From Rhodocyclales bacterium GT-UBC (GTDB lineage Bacteria; Pseudomonadota; Gammaproteobacteria; Burkholderiales; Rhodocyclaceae), in contig QXPY01000005.1 in assembly GCA_003583745.1 (NCBI GenBank), positions 62,001-126,000 on the forward strand: DNA of 64,000 bases, read 5' to 3'. Both the position numbers and the translations under genes were made by a program. The notes beneath the pieces were generated by a model that made no database searches, was not told where the DNA came from, and saw only the letters and a program-made list of their open reading frames with translations. Positions 56,341 through 64,000 of the stretch are shown one piece after another (the first letter of the stretch is position 1; every line of letters starts with the position of its first letter).

Positions 56341-57474
56341 TCAGCGCGTTTCGATTGCACCCTGCATGATCCGGCGATAGAACTCGTGGAAGTGCTGCAT
56401 GCCGTCTTCCATCGGGCTTTGGTACGGCCCCACTTCGTTGCGCCCTTCCTTCATCAGGGCATAACGACCGCGATCCATCCGCTCACCGATATCGTCATCC
56501 TCGATCGCCGTTTCCATGTAGGCAGCACGCTCGGCCTCGATGAAGTCGCGTTCGAAATCGACGATTTCTTCCGGGTAGTAGAACTCGACGACATTCAGGG
56601 TCTTGTTCACGCCTTGCGGAATCAGGGTCGAAACGACCAGCACATGCGGGTACCACTCGACCATGATGTTGGGGAAATAGGTCAGCCAGATGGCGCCGTG
56701 CTCAGGCGTCTTGCCCTCGGCACCATAAATGTCGCGAACCGCCTTCTGCCAGCGCTCGTAAACCTTGGAACCGGATTTCTGCAGAGAGGTAATCCCGACC
56801 CGCTGCACCGAGTACCAGTCGCCGAACTGCCAGGTCAGGTCGTCACAGGTGACAAAATTGCCCAGCCCCGGATGATAAGGGGCGACATGGTAGTCCTCGA
56901 GATAAACCTCGATGAAGGTCTTCCAGTTGTAGTTGCACTCGTGCATCTCGACGTGGTCGAGCTTGTAGCCGGTGAAATCGAGCTGGCTCGTGACATTCAT
57001 CCCGGCCAGGTCGGCATTGGCCGAACGCGGCCCCTTGAACAACAGGCCGTTCCAGTTTTCCAGCTTGGCCTTGTTCAGGTTCAGACAAGGGTTCTGCGGG
57101 AAGTGCGGCGCCCCGATCAACTGACCGGCCGTATCGTAGGTCCAGCGATGGATCGGGCACACCACGTTGCCCTGCAAGGTACCGCTACCCTGCAGCATGA
57201 TCGCCTGACGATGACGGCAAACATTCGACATCTGCCAGATACCGGCGTTGTCCCCCTCATTGCCCGCATTGAGCAGCATCTGGCCGTGGTCCTTCCACTC
57301 CAGCGAACGATAATTACCTGCTTCCGGCACCATCAACTGGTGGCCAACATAGCCCGGACCGGCATCGAAGATGAGCTTTTTCTCCAGCTCGAAAATCTTT
57401 TCATCGAAGTACCAGTCAACCGGCAGCTGGCTGGCTGCGGGCGACAAACGGGACAGGCTCGCCAGGTCGGACAT
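56341..57474 (-). CDS. Aromatic ring-hydroxylating oxygenase alpha subunit (Rieske)
   Basis: 377 residues. The N-terminal Rieske domain has CRHR and CPIHRW, the Cx-H...Cx2H ligands of a [2Fe-2S] cluster. The C-terminal non-haem iron domain has EVYLEDYHVAPYHPGL, carrying the His ligands. The family oxygenates aromatic rings or quaternary amines (choline/carnitine type); the substrate is unclear. No ferredoxin reductase or beta subunit is adjacent, so electrons must come from elsewhere. Divergent from xseB with 108 bases between. Confidence 0.87.
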   Translation of the reverse strand: MSDLASLSRLSPAASQLPVDWYFDEKIFELEKKLIFDAGPGYVGHQLMVPEAGNYRSLEWKDHGQMLLNAGNEGDNAGIWQMSNVCRHRQAIMLQGSGTLQGNVVCPIHRWTYDTAGQLIGAPHFPQNPCLNLNKAKLENWNGLLFKGPRSANADLAGMNVTSQLDFTGYKLDHVEMHECNYNWKTFIEVYLEDYHVAPYHPGLGNFVTCDDLTWQFGDWYSVQRVGITSLQKSGSKVYERWQKAVRDIYGAEGKTPEHGAIWLTYFPNIMVEWYPHVLVVSTLIPQGVNKTLNVVEFYYPEEIVDFERDFIEAERAAYMETAIEDDDIGERMDRGRYALMKEGRNEVGPYQSPMEDGMQHFHEFYRRIMQGAIETR

Positions 57475-57582
57475 TCCTCATCTCCAGCGGGATTAACAAA
57501 GCAGCTGATTTTACCCTGCCCTCAATTTGACCAGAAGCCCCTACATGGAGTATTTTCGCGTGTTTCCCGGAATCCCGTTGAC

Positions 57583-57822
57583 ATGGATCAATCCCCCATC
57601 GCCGACATGAAATTCGAGGACGCACTTGGCGAACTCGAGAACATTGTCTCCAGCATGGAAGGCGGCAAGCTTGAACTGGAAGCTTCCATCGCAGCCTATC
57701 GCCGCGGCATGGCACTGATGAAACACTGCCAGGCCCAACTGGCAAACGCCGAGGATCAGATTCGCATTCTCGAAAACGGTGAATTCAAGGAAGTCGACCG
57801 CAACACCCTGGAGGCCCAGTGA
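57583..57822 (+). CDS. xseB: Exodeoxyribonuclease VII small subunit
   Basis: 79 residues with the XseB helical pattern FEDALGELENIVSSMEGGKLELE, MKHCQAQLANAEDQI and the tail LEAQ. Partner of the XseA nuclease. The start at 57583 (MDQSPIADMKF) is the first plausible ATG; the open frame further upstream is antisense to the oxygenase gene. The stop overlaps ispA (GTGA). Confidence 0.92.
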   Translation: MDQSPIADMKFEDALGELENIVSSMEGGKLELEASIAAYRRGMALMKHCQAQLANAEDQIRILENGEFKEVDRNTLEAQ

Positions 57823-58712
57823 GCGCCACCCCGTTCAACACCTGGATGGCTGCCACCCAGGCCCGCGTCGAAACCGCCCTTTCCCATCACCTGCCCGGCA
57901 CCGACAGCATTCCGGCGCGACTGCATGAAGCCATGCGCTACGCCACGCTGGGCGGCGGCAAGCGCGTCCGCCCGCTGCTCGCCTTCGCGGCCGGAGAACT
58001 GAGCGGCGCCGCTGCCGAACACCTCGACATCGTCGCCTGCGCCGTCGAACTGATCCATGCCTATTCCCTGGTTCATGACGACCTGCCCTGCATGGACGAC
58101 GACGTACTTCGGCGCGGACGCCCGACCTGCCACGTCGAATTCGACGAACCGACCGCGCTGCTCGTTGGCGACAGCCTGCAAACCCTGGCCTTCGAGCTCT
58201 TGGCCGGCCAAGCCATCGGCCACCCCAAACAGCAACTCGAAATGATCGGCCTACTGGCCCACGCCAGCGGTTCGCGCGGCATGGCGGGCGGCCAGGCCAT
58301 CGACCTCGCCTCGGTCGGCTCCGCACTGAACCAGCCCGAACTGGAGCTGATGCACGCTCTGAAAACCGGCGCCCTGATCCGTGCCGCCGTCCTGCTCGGC
58401 GCCCTCTCTGGCACCCCGTTGTCGGCCGAGGAACGTAGCAACCTCGACCGCTTTGCAAAGCGAGCCGGCCTGCTCTTCCAGGTTGTCGACGACATTCTCG
58501 ACTGCACCGCCAGCACCGCCACGCTGGGCAAGACCGCCGGCAAGGACGAAGCGGCCGACAAGCCGACCTACGTCAGCCTGCTCGGCCTCGACGCCGCTCG
58601 CGCCTATGCCGACGAACTGCGCACCGACGCCCTCGACGCCCTGTCCATTTTCGGTGAGCGCGCCCGGCGCCTGACCGAACTGGCCGATTTCATCTGCCAC
58701 CGGCAATTCTGA
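57819..58712 (+). CDS. ispA: Farnesyl diphosphate synthase
   Basis: 297 residues from GTG 57819. The first aspartate-rich motif is in [14 protein letters not shown] and the second in [20 protein letters not shown] and KTGALIRA are also present. It elongates DMAPP/GPP with IPP to farnesyl diphosphate. GTG start overlaps the xseB stop; eight bases precede dxs. Confidence 0.95.
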   Translation: MSATPFNTWMAATQARVETALSHHLPGTDSIPARLHEAMRYATLGGGKRVRPLLAFAAGELSGAAAEHLDIVACAVELIHAYSLVHDDLPCMDDDVLRRGRPTCHVEFDEPTALLVGDSLQTLAFELLAGQAIGHPKQQLEMIGLLAHASGSRGMAGGQAIDLASVGSALNQPELELMHALKTGALIRAAVLLGALSGTPLSAEERSNLDRFAKRAGLLFQVVDDILDCTASTATLGKTAGKDEAADKPTYVSLLGLDAARAYADELRTDALDALSIFGERARRLTELADFICHRQF

Positions 58713-58720
58713 ATTCTGAG

Positions 58721-60586
58721 ATGACCGCCTTCCGCCTGCTTGAAAGCATCAACAGCCCGGCCGATTTGCGCCGCCTGGATCGCAAGCTGCTGCCGCAGCT
58801 GGCGAACGAATTGCGCGCCTTCCTGATCGAATCGGTTTCGCAGACCGGCGGCCACCTGTCCTCCAATCTCGGCACGGTCGAACTGTCCATCGCCCTGCAC
58901 AGCGTCTTCAACACACCGGAAGACCGCATTGTCTGGGACGTCGGCCATCAGTGCTATGCCCACAAGGTCCTGACCGGCCGGCGCCAGGGCATGAACCGGC
59001 TGCGCATGCAGGATGGCGTCTCCGGTTTCCCGAAGCGCAGCGAGAGCCCCTACGACACCTTCGGCGTCGGCCATTCCTCAACTTCGATCTCGGCTGCCCT
59101 CGGTATGGCCCTGGCCGCCAAGCAGAAAGGCGAGGACCGCAAGGCCATCGCCATCATCGGCGACGGCGCGATGTCGGCCGGCATGGCCTTCGAAGCACTG
59201 AACAACGCCGGCGTCGCCGATGCCGACATGCTGGTCATCCTCAACGATAACGAGATGTCGATCTCGCCGCCGGTTGGGGCGCTGAACAACATTCTGACCC
59301 GCCTCACCTCGAGCAAGACTTACAACGCCGCCCGCACCGCCGGCCGTCACATGCTCGGTTTCGCCCCACCGCTGCTCGAACTGGCTCGCCGCGCCGAAGA
59401 ACACGTCAAGGGCATGATCGCCCCGGGCACCCTGTTCGAGGAATTCGGCTTCCACTACTACGGCCCGATCGACGGCCACGACCTCGACGCCTTGATTCCC
59501 ACCCTGCAGAACCTGCGCGCCATCAAGGGCCCCAAGTTCCTGCACGTGATCACCAAGAAAGGCCAGGGCTACAAACTGGCCGAAGCCGACCCCATCCTCT
59601 ATCACGGCGTCGCCAAGTTCGCTCCCGAAGAAGGCATCAAGTCAGGCAAGAGCGGCGGCAAGCTGACCTACACCCAGGTCTTTGGTGACTGGCTCTGCGA
59701 CATGGCCAAGGCTGATTCGAGGCTGGTCGGCATCACCCCGGCCATGCGCGAAGGCTCTGGCCTGCTCCGCTTCTCTACCGAACACCCAGATCGCTACTAC
59801 GACGTCGGGATTGCCGAGCAGCACGCCGTTACCTTTGCCGCCGGCCTGGCTTGCGAAGGTCTGAAGCCGGTCGTGGCGATTTACTCGACTTTCCTGCAAC
59901 GCGCCTACGACCAGTTGATCCACGACGTCGCACTGCAAAACCTGCCAGTGATCTTCGCCGTTGACCGCGGCGGCCTGGTTGGCGCCGACGGCCCGACCCA
60001 TCACGGCACCTTCGACCTCTCCTTCGCCACCTGCATCCCCAACATGGTGGTGATGGCGCCATCCGACGAAGCGGAATGCCGCCGGATGCTCTCCACCGCT
60101 TATGCCCTGGACTGCCCGAGCCTGGTTCGCTACCCGCGCGGTGGCGGCAACGGCACGCTGCCCGGCCTCGATCTCGATACGCTACCGCTTGGCAAGGGCG
60201 AAATTCGCCGTCAAGGCAAGAGCGTTGCCCTGCTCGCCTTCGGCAGCCTGCTCCCGGCAGCGCTGGCCGCCGGCGAAGCGATTGATGCCACGGTCGTCAA
60301 CATGCGCTTCGTCAAGCCGATCGATGCCGAGCTGATCGCCGAATTGGCCGGGAACCATTCCTTGCTGGTCAGCCTCGAAGAGAATGCCGTGATCGGTGGC
60401 GCCGGTTCCGAAGTCGAACGGGTTCTCGCTGAACGCGGCCTGCAGGTTCCCGTGCTTCGCCTGGGACTACCGGATCACTTCATTGAACACGGCGAACAGG
60501 GCCAGCTACTGGCCGAACTCGGCCTCGACAAGGACGGCATCATTGCCAGCGTACGCCAGGCCTTGACCCGAGCCGCCGCATCATAA
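58721..60586 (+). CDS. dxs: 1-deoxy-D-xylulose-5-phosphate synthase
   Basis: 621 residues. ThDP/Mg motif [31 protein letters not shown], the second-half motif [18 protein letters not shown], and [12 protein letters not shown]. First committed step of the MEP pathway, condensing pyruvate and glyceraldehyde 3-phosphate. Central gene of xseB-ispA-dxs-folE2. Confidence 0.97.
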   Translation: MTAFRLLESINSPADLRRLDRKLLPQLANELRAFLIESVSQTGGHLSSNLGTVELSIALHSVFNTPEDRIVWDVGHQCYAHKVLTGRRQGMNRLRMQDGVSGFPKRSESPYDTFGVGHSSTSISAALGMALAAKQKGEDRKAIAIIGDGAMSAGMAFEALNNAGVADADMLVILNDNEMSISPPVGALNNILTRLTSSKTYNAARTAGRHMLGFAPPLLELARRAEEHVKGMIAPGTLFEEFGFHYYGPIDGHDLDALIPTLQNLRAIKGPKFLHVITKKGQGYKLAEADPILYHGVAKFAPEEGIKSGKSGGKLTYTQVFGDWLCDMAKADSRLVGITPAMREGSGLLRFSTEHPDRYYDVGIAEQHAVTFAAGLACEGLKPVVAIYSTFLQRAYDQLIHDVALQNLPVIFAVDRGGLVGADGPTHHGTFDLSFATCIPNMVVMAPSDEAECRRMLSTAYALDCPSLVRYPRGGGNGTLPGLDLDTLPLGKGEIRRQGKSVALLAFGSLLPAALAAGEAIDATVVNMRFVKPIDAELIAELAGNHSLLVSLEENAVIGGAGSEVERVLAERGLQVPVLRLGLPDHFIEHGEQGQLLAELGLDKDGIIASVRQALTRAAAS

Positions 60587-60603
60587 TTCGCAAAGAACAG
60601 CAC

Positions 60604-61398
60604 ATGAACACCCCCAACATTCCGGATGTCCAGAACTCGGCGGACACCCGTCAAATCGCCATCAACAAGGTCGGCATCAAGGCAATTCGCCACCCAATCA
60701 AGGTTCAGGACAAGTCCTCAGGCATTCAGCACACGATTGCCGTCTTCAACATGTACGTCGGCCTGCCCCACAACTTCAAGGGCACCCACATGTCGCGCTT
60801 CGTGGAGATTCTCAACACCCAGGAACGCGAGATCTCGGTCGAAAGCTTTCCGAGCATGCTCAGCGAAATGATGCTCAAACTGGAAGCGCAATCCGGCCAC
60901 ATCGAGATGGCATTTCCCTATTTCATCAACAAGACGGCACCGGTATCCGGCGTCCAGAGCCTGATGGATTACGACGTGACGCTGATCGGCGAGATCTGCA
61001 ACGGCAAGATCACCACCTCGACCCGTGTCGTCGTGCCGGTAACCAGCCTCTGCCCGTGCTCGAAGAAAATCTCCGAATACGGTGCCCATAACCAGCGCTC
61101 GCACGTCACGGTGACCGCCCGCACCAACGACTTCCTCTGGATCGAGGACATCGTCCAGCTGGTCGAAGCCGAAGCCTCCTGCGAACTCTACGGCCTGCTC
61201 AAGCGCCCGGATGAAAAGCACGTCACCGAGCGCGCCTACGACAATCCGAAATTCGTCGAAGACATGGTCCGCGATGTTGCCGCCCGCCTCAATGCCGAGC
61301 CCCGTATCGATGCCTACGTGGTTGAGTCGGAGAATTTCGAGTCGATTCACAACCACTCGGCCTACGCCCTGATCGAGAAGGACAAGACGCTCGCCTGA
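60604..61398 (+). CDS. folE2: GTP cyclohydrolase I type 2 (FolE2)
   Basis: 264 residues. The motif [21 protein letters not shown] with the metal-binding Cys, and [10 protein letters not shown] near the C-terminus, identify the FolE2 (COG1469) type. It starts folate synthesis from GTP and can use metals other than zinc. Follows dxs by 17 bases and ends before a bidirectional terminator. Confidence 0.95.
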   Translation: MNTPNIPDVQNSADTRQIAINKVGIKAIRHPIKVQDKSSGIQHTIAVFNMYVGLPHNFKGTHMSRFVEILNTQEREISVESFPSMLSEMMLKLEAQSGHIEMAFPYFINKTAPVSGVQSLMDYDVTLIGEICNGKITTSTRVVVPVTSLCPCSKKISEYGAHNQRSHVTVTARTNDFLWIEDIVQLVEAEASCELYGLLKRPDEKHVTERAYDNPKFVEDMVRDVAARLNAEPRIDAYVVESENFESIHNHSAYALIEKDKTLA

Positions 61399-61425
61399 GC
61401 CCTTGCATTTCGGGGCCAGGCAAAT

Positions 61426-61455
61426 AAAAAGGGACGCCGAAGCGTCCCTTTTTTG
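61426..61455. terminator. Bidirectional terminator between folE2 and rplS
   Basis: The stem AAAAAGGGACGC with GCGTCCCTTTTTT and a short loop lies between two convergent operons, with a run of T on one side and A on the other. Confidence 0.88.
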
Positions 61456-61471
61456 TACCTCAAGAAGTCGC

Positions 61472-61846
61472 TTAAGCAGCGGCGACGTTCTTGCGAACCA
61501 GCTTTTCCTTGATACGGGCAGACTTGCCAGAACGCTCGCGCAGGTAGTACAGCTTGGCGCGACGAACATCACCACGACGCTTGACTTCGATGGAAGCAAC
61601 CAGCGGGGAGTAGGACTGGAAAGTACGCTCGACGCCTTCACCGGAAGAAATCTTGCGAACGGTGAAAGCCGAGTTCAGACCACGGTTACGCTTGGCGATA
61701 ACAACGCCTTCGTAAGCCTGCAGACGCTCGCGGTTACCTTCCTTGACCTTCACTTGCACGACGACGGTGTCGCCCGGTGCGAAGTCAGGGATGGTCTTGC
61801 CCAGACGGGCAATTTCTTCTTGCTCAAGTTGTTGAATCAGGTTCAT
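61472..61846 (-). CDS. rplS: 50S ribosomal protein L19
   Basis: 124 residues. [42 protein letters not shown] and [25 protein letters not shown] are the L19 signatures. It sits at the 30S-50S interface. Last gene of rpsP-rimM-trmD-rplS. Confidence 0.97.
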   Translation of the reverse strand: MNLIQQLEQEEIARLGKTIPDFAPGDTVVVQVKVKEGNRERLQAYEGVVIAKRNRGLNSAFTVRKISSGEGVERTFQSYSPLVASIEVKRRGDVRRAKLYYLRERSGKSARIKEKLVRKNVAAA

Positions 61847-61871
61847 GTGAGATCCTTAAATTTATAAACAC

Positions 61872-62636
61872 TTACTCACCGCATTGCTCCTCTCCGACGA
61901 TTTCCGTGAGGAGTTGCGTTTCTTCCGCGCTCAACACGCGGTGCGCCAATAAATCCGGCCGGCGCTTCCGGGTTCGCGCCAGCGACTGCTTGAGCCGCCA
62001 GCGACGAATTCTTTTGTGATCGCCGGACATCAACACCTCCGGCACCGCCTCGCCCTCATAAACCTCGGGACGGGTGTAGTGCGGGCAATCCAGCAAACCA
62101 CCGACAAACGAATCTTCCACCGCCGAAGCGGCATCTCCCAGGACGCCGGGCAACTGACGGACAACGGCATCAATCAACACCATCGCCGGCAACTCGCCGC
62201 CGGAGAGTACAAAATCCCCGATCGAAATTTCCTCATCGACACAGCGCTCGATCAAACGCTCGTCAATGCCTTCGTAACGCCCGCAAAGCAGGATCAAGCC
62301 TTCCTCGCCGGACGCCAACTGCATGACCCGTTGATGGGTCAGCGGCGCGCCTTGCGGCGAGAGGTAGATCACCCGACTGCTCGCCAGCCCGACTTCGCGT
62401 TGCCGCGCCTTGGCTGCAAGCACCGCCTTCTCGAGCGGCCCGGGCTGCATCAGCATCCCCGGACCACCGCCAAAGGGGCGGTCATCCACCCGACGCCAGG
62501 CATTTTCGGCAAAATCCCGAGGATTCCACCCCTGCCACTGCCAACGCTGTTCTTCCAGCGCCCGCCGGGTAATGCCACTTTCCGTTACTGCGACGAACAT
62601 TTCCGGAAAGAGGGTAATGCAGTCAAACCGGATCAC
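61872..62636 (-). CDS. trmD: tRNA (guanine-N1-)-methyltransferase
   Basis: 254 residues from a GTG at 62636. The trefoil-knot SAM site is [27 protein letters not shown] and [20 protein letters not shown]. Makes m1G37 in tRNA. I chose the GTG because it overlaps the rimM stop (GTGA) and gives the usual [14 protein letters not shown] start; an ATG at 62651 adds five residues. Confidence 0.95.
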   Translation of the reverse strand: MIRFDCITLFPEMFVAVTESGITRRALEEQRWQWQGWNPRDFAENAWRRVDDRPFGGGPGMLMQPGPLEKAVLAAKARQREVGLASSRVIYLSPQGAPLTHQRVMQLASGEEGLILLCGRYEGIDERLIERCVDEEISIGDFVLSGGELPAMVLIDAVVRQLPGVLGDAASAVEDSFVGGLLDCPHYTRPEVYEGEAVPEVLMSGDHKRIRRWRLKQSLARTRKRRPDLLAHRVLSAEETQLLTEIVGEEQCGE

Positions 62637-63151
62637 CAGTCGCTGCCCCACTCCACACGGATCAGTCCGCTTTCCTTATCCACCGCCAGCACGACCGCCG
62701 AAACAAAAGGCAGCAGACGCTCGACCTCGTCATCGCCAACCACGCGCAAAACGTCGCTGGCGCCTGTCTCGATCAGACCGGCAACCTTGCCCAGTCTCTC
62801 GTCGGCGGTATTCACCACATCCAGGCCAAGCAGGTCGGCCCAGTAAAACTCATCATCATCGGTGGTTGGCAAGGCTGCACGGGGCGCCCCCACCAACACA
62901 CCTTTCATTACTTCGGCTGCAGTTCGATCCGGTACGCCATCAAGCAGCACCACCAGACCATTGCCGTGGACTTTCAGGCCTTTCAGCCCGCACTCGCGCC
63001 ACGTTTCGCCATCACTGCTGATCCACCAGACGGGCATTTGTGCCCAATCCAGCGGGTCATCGCCAAAAGCATGCAGCTTTAGCCAGCCTCGAATTCCGTA
63101 CGGTTCGGCAAGCCGCCCCAGGACGACGATATCGTTGCCAGTCAAAGCCAA
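62633..63151 (-). CDS. rimM: Ribosome maturation factor RimM
   Basis: 172 residues: [26 protein letters not shown] at the N-terminus and the PRC-barrel domain with [12 protein letters not shown] and [15 protein letters not shown]. Helps mature the 30S head with S19/S13. The apparent start is a TTG at 63151; no ATG fits, and a second TTG six bases on is possible. Six bases follow rpsP. Confidence 0.93.
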   Translation of the reverse strand: MALTGNDIVVLGRLAEPYGIRGWLKLHAFGDDPLDWAQMPVWWISSDGETWRECGLKGLKVHGNGLVVLLDGVPDRTAAEVMKGVLVGAPRAALPTTDDDEFYWADLLGLDVVNTADERLGKVAGLIETGASDVLRVVGDDEVERLLPFVSAVVLAVDKESGLIRVEWGSDW

Positions 63152-63157
63152 AACAAC

Positions 63158-63412
63158 TTAGGCAGCTTGCTTGGCAGCGTGTTGCTTGACCAGACGAGCA
63201 ACGGTCGGCGACAACTGGGCGCCATTACCTTGCCAGTAAGCCAGACGATCAGCAGCGATACGCAGGGATTCGGCGTTGCCGGAAGCAACCGGGTTGTAGA
63301 AGCCGATGCGCTCAACGAAACGGCCATCGCGACGGTTACGGGAGTCGGTAACAACCATGTTGTAGAACGGGCGCTTCTTGGCGCCACCACGGGCAAGACG
63401 GATAACAACCAT
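63158..63412 (-). CDS. rpsP: 30S ribosomal protein S16
   Basis: 84 residues: [41 protein letters not shown], the S16 signature, ending in the usual basic/Ala tail. First gene of rpsP-rimM-trmD-rplS; the promoter must lie in the 168-base gap to the next divergent gene. Confidence 0.97.
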   Translation of the reverse strand: MVVIRLARGGAKKRPFYNMVVTDSRNRRDGRFVERIGFYNPVASGNAESLRIAADRLAYWQGNGAQLSPTVARLVKQHAAKQAA

Positions 63413-63580
63413 GAGAATACTTTCGTTAGCTGGAAAAAAGACCGGAGATTATAGCTGTTTATCAAGGAAAAACAAGCCACTTAGGAAGTACATAACATCC
63501 CCCTGAATTCTTCTCCTGAATCCCCGCTGCTTGAACGCTGGATAGCGAAAAGGTAAATTTTTGTTTATTCTCGCCCGACG

Positions 63581-64000
63581 ATGAGCAAACCGCCACCCAA
63601 TTCCTCAAACCAATCAGCCGAGTCAAGCATCAAGGGCATTCTTGAATGGCTGGCTTTGGCCCACGGGCGGAATGGCAACGAAGACACCGAACAGCTCCAC
63701 CAACAACTACAGACACTGCGCGCAGCCGCCGTCCCAACAGCACAACGACAGAAACTGCTGGATCTGCTTTTCAGCCAGGCCGAACGCATCGTCAACACCG
63801 ATCTGCTTGCTCTTCGGGAAATATCCCTCCCGGTATCGCGCAAACTTCGACAGCGCATTCGTGCAACACTCGAAATGCTGGGCACGCTGACTCAGGATTA
63901 TTTCAATACACTGGCGGACTTGTTCGACCCGCACAACACCGTCTCACCACGCCCGCCACAGGGGGCGCTGCGGCGAGTAATGCTCTGCTTGAACTGGCAA
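63581..64000 (+). CDS. Unrecognised protein, N-terminal part (runs off the window)
   Basis: At least 140 codons from ATG 63581. The visible part is a Ser/Asn/Pro-rich start (MSKPPPNSSNQSAESS) followed by helical sequence (ILEWLALAHGRNGNED, TAQRQKLLDLLFSQAERIV, LRQRIRATLEMLGTLTQDYFN). I see no motif I can name and no signal peptide. The frame stays open to the end with codon use like that of the neighbours, so it is likely real. Divergent from rpsP. The 168-base gap 63413-63580 shows no gene. Confidence 0.6.
   Translation, partial: MSKPPPNSSNQSAESSIKGILEWLALAHGRNGNEDTEQLHQQLQTLRAAAVPTAQRQKLLDLLFSQAERIVNTDLLALREISLPVSRKLRQRIRATLEMLGTLTQDYFNTLADLFDPHNTVSPRPPQGALRRVMLCLNWQ

Noticed and set aside
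56386-57582. Upstream part of the xseB reading frame
   Set aside because: It is antisense to the Rieske oxygenase; only the last 79 codons are XseB.
1-64000. Search for tRNA/rRNA genes, insertion sequences, prophage, CRISPR arrays and replication origins
   Set aside because: I saw no tRNA-like cloverleaf, transposase, integrase, regularly spaced repeat or DnaA-box cluster; gene-free gaps are all shorter than about 210 bases.

Overview
The window looks like a housekeeping-rich chromosomal segment of a Gram-negative betaproteobacterium, most likely of the Rhodocyclales (Dechloromonas/Azonexus type). This rests on gene content and order: rpsP-rimM-trmD-rplS, ribF-ileS-lspA-fkpB-ispH, xseB-ispA-dxs-folE2, argD-argF-argG and a DUF3579 gene next to rpsT. 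The genus is an inference. I saw no insertion sequence, prophage, CRISPR array, tRNA or rRNA gene, and no stretch above 300 bases without a gene.

Layout. 1-2207: start of orn (leftward), then an M48 peptidase and rsgA (rightward). 2326-12196: a signalling block with an HD-GYP response regulator, two large hybrid histidine kinases (the second with four CBS motifs) and a convergent receiver-ATPase regulator. 12308-24268: two leftward operons of transglutaminase-like, circularly permuted ATP-grasp and alpha-E genes, with a class V aminotransferase between them. 24473-28910: bktB-like thiolase, CobD/CbiB-like membrane protein, CoA pyrophosphatase, a small unknown gene and an aspartic protease, with a divergent glutamine amidotransferase. 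28955-35023: argD-argF-argG-DUF2788-ppnP-yajQ (leftward), an orphan ParA, DUF3579 and rpsT. 35102-44486: a TonB-like gene divergent from the type IV pilus minor pilin operon fimT-pilV-pilW-pilX-pilY1-pilE. 44493-57474: ribF-to-ispH cluster, a diguanylate cyclase, amiC-tsaE, queG, sulfurtransferase, STAS-like protein, EamA exporter and a Rieske oxygenase. 57583-61398: xseB-ispA-dxs-folE2. 61472-63412: rplS-trmD-rimM-rpsP. An unrecognised gene runs off the right edge.

The most interesting part is 13531-24268. The ATP-grasp/alpha-E/transglutaminase families are predicted to build and cut peptide or amide bonds, but their product is unknown. Both operons here are preceded by a sequence with the -24/-12 spacing of a sigma-54 promoter and, 50-110 bases further upstream, by NtrC-like sites. 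I therefore infer that the whole system is switched on by nitrogen limitation. A flavoprotein gene is translationally coupled to the end of the first operon, and one operon carries a fused ATP-grasp-alpha-E protein while the other keeps the two parts as separate genes.

Other themes are c-di-GMP (HD-GYP phosphodiesterase, GGDEF cyclase, YajQ, Orn) beside type IV pilus genes, a PilY1 adhesin with a PA14-like insertion, and a terminator-like hairpin directly in front of argD.
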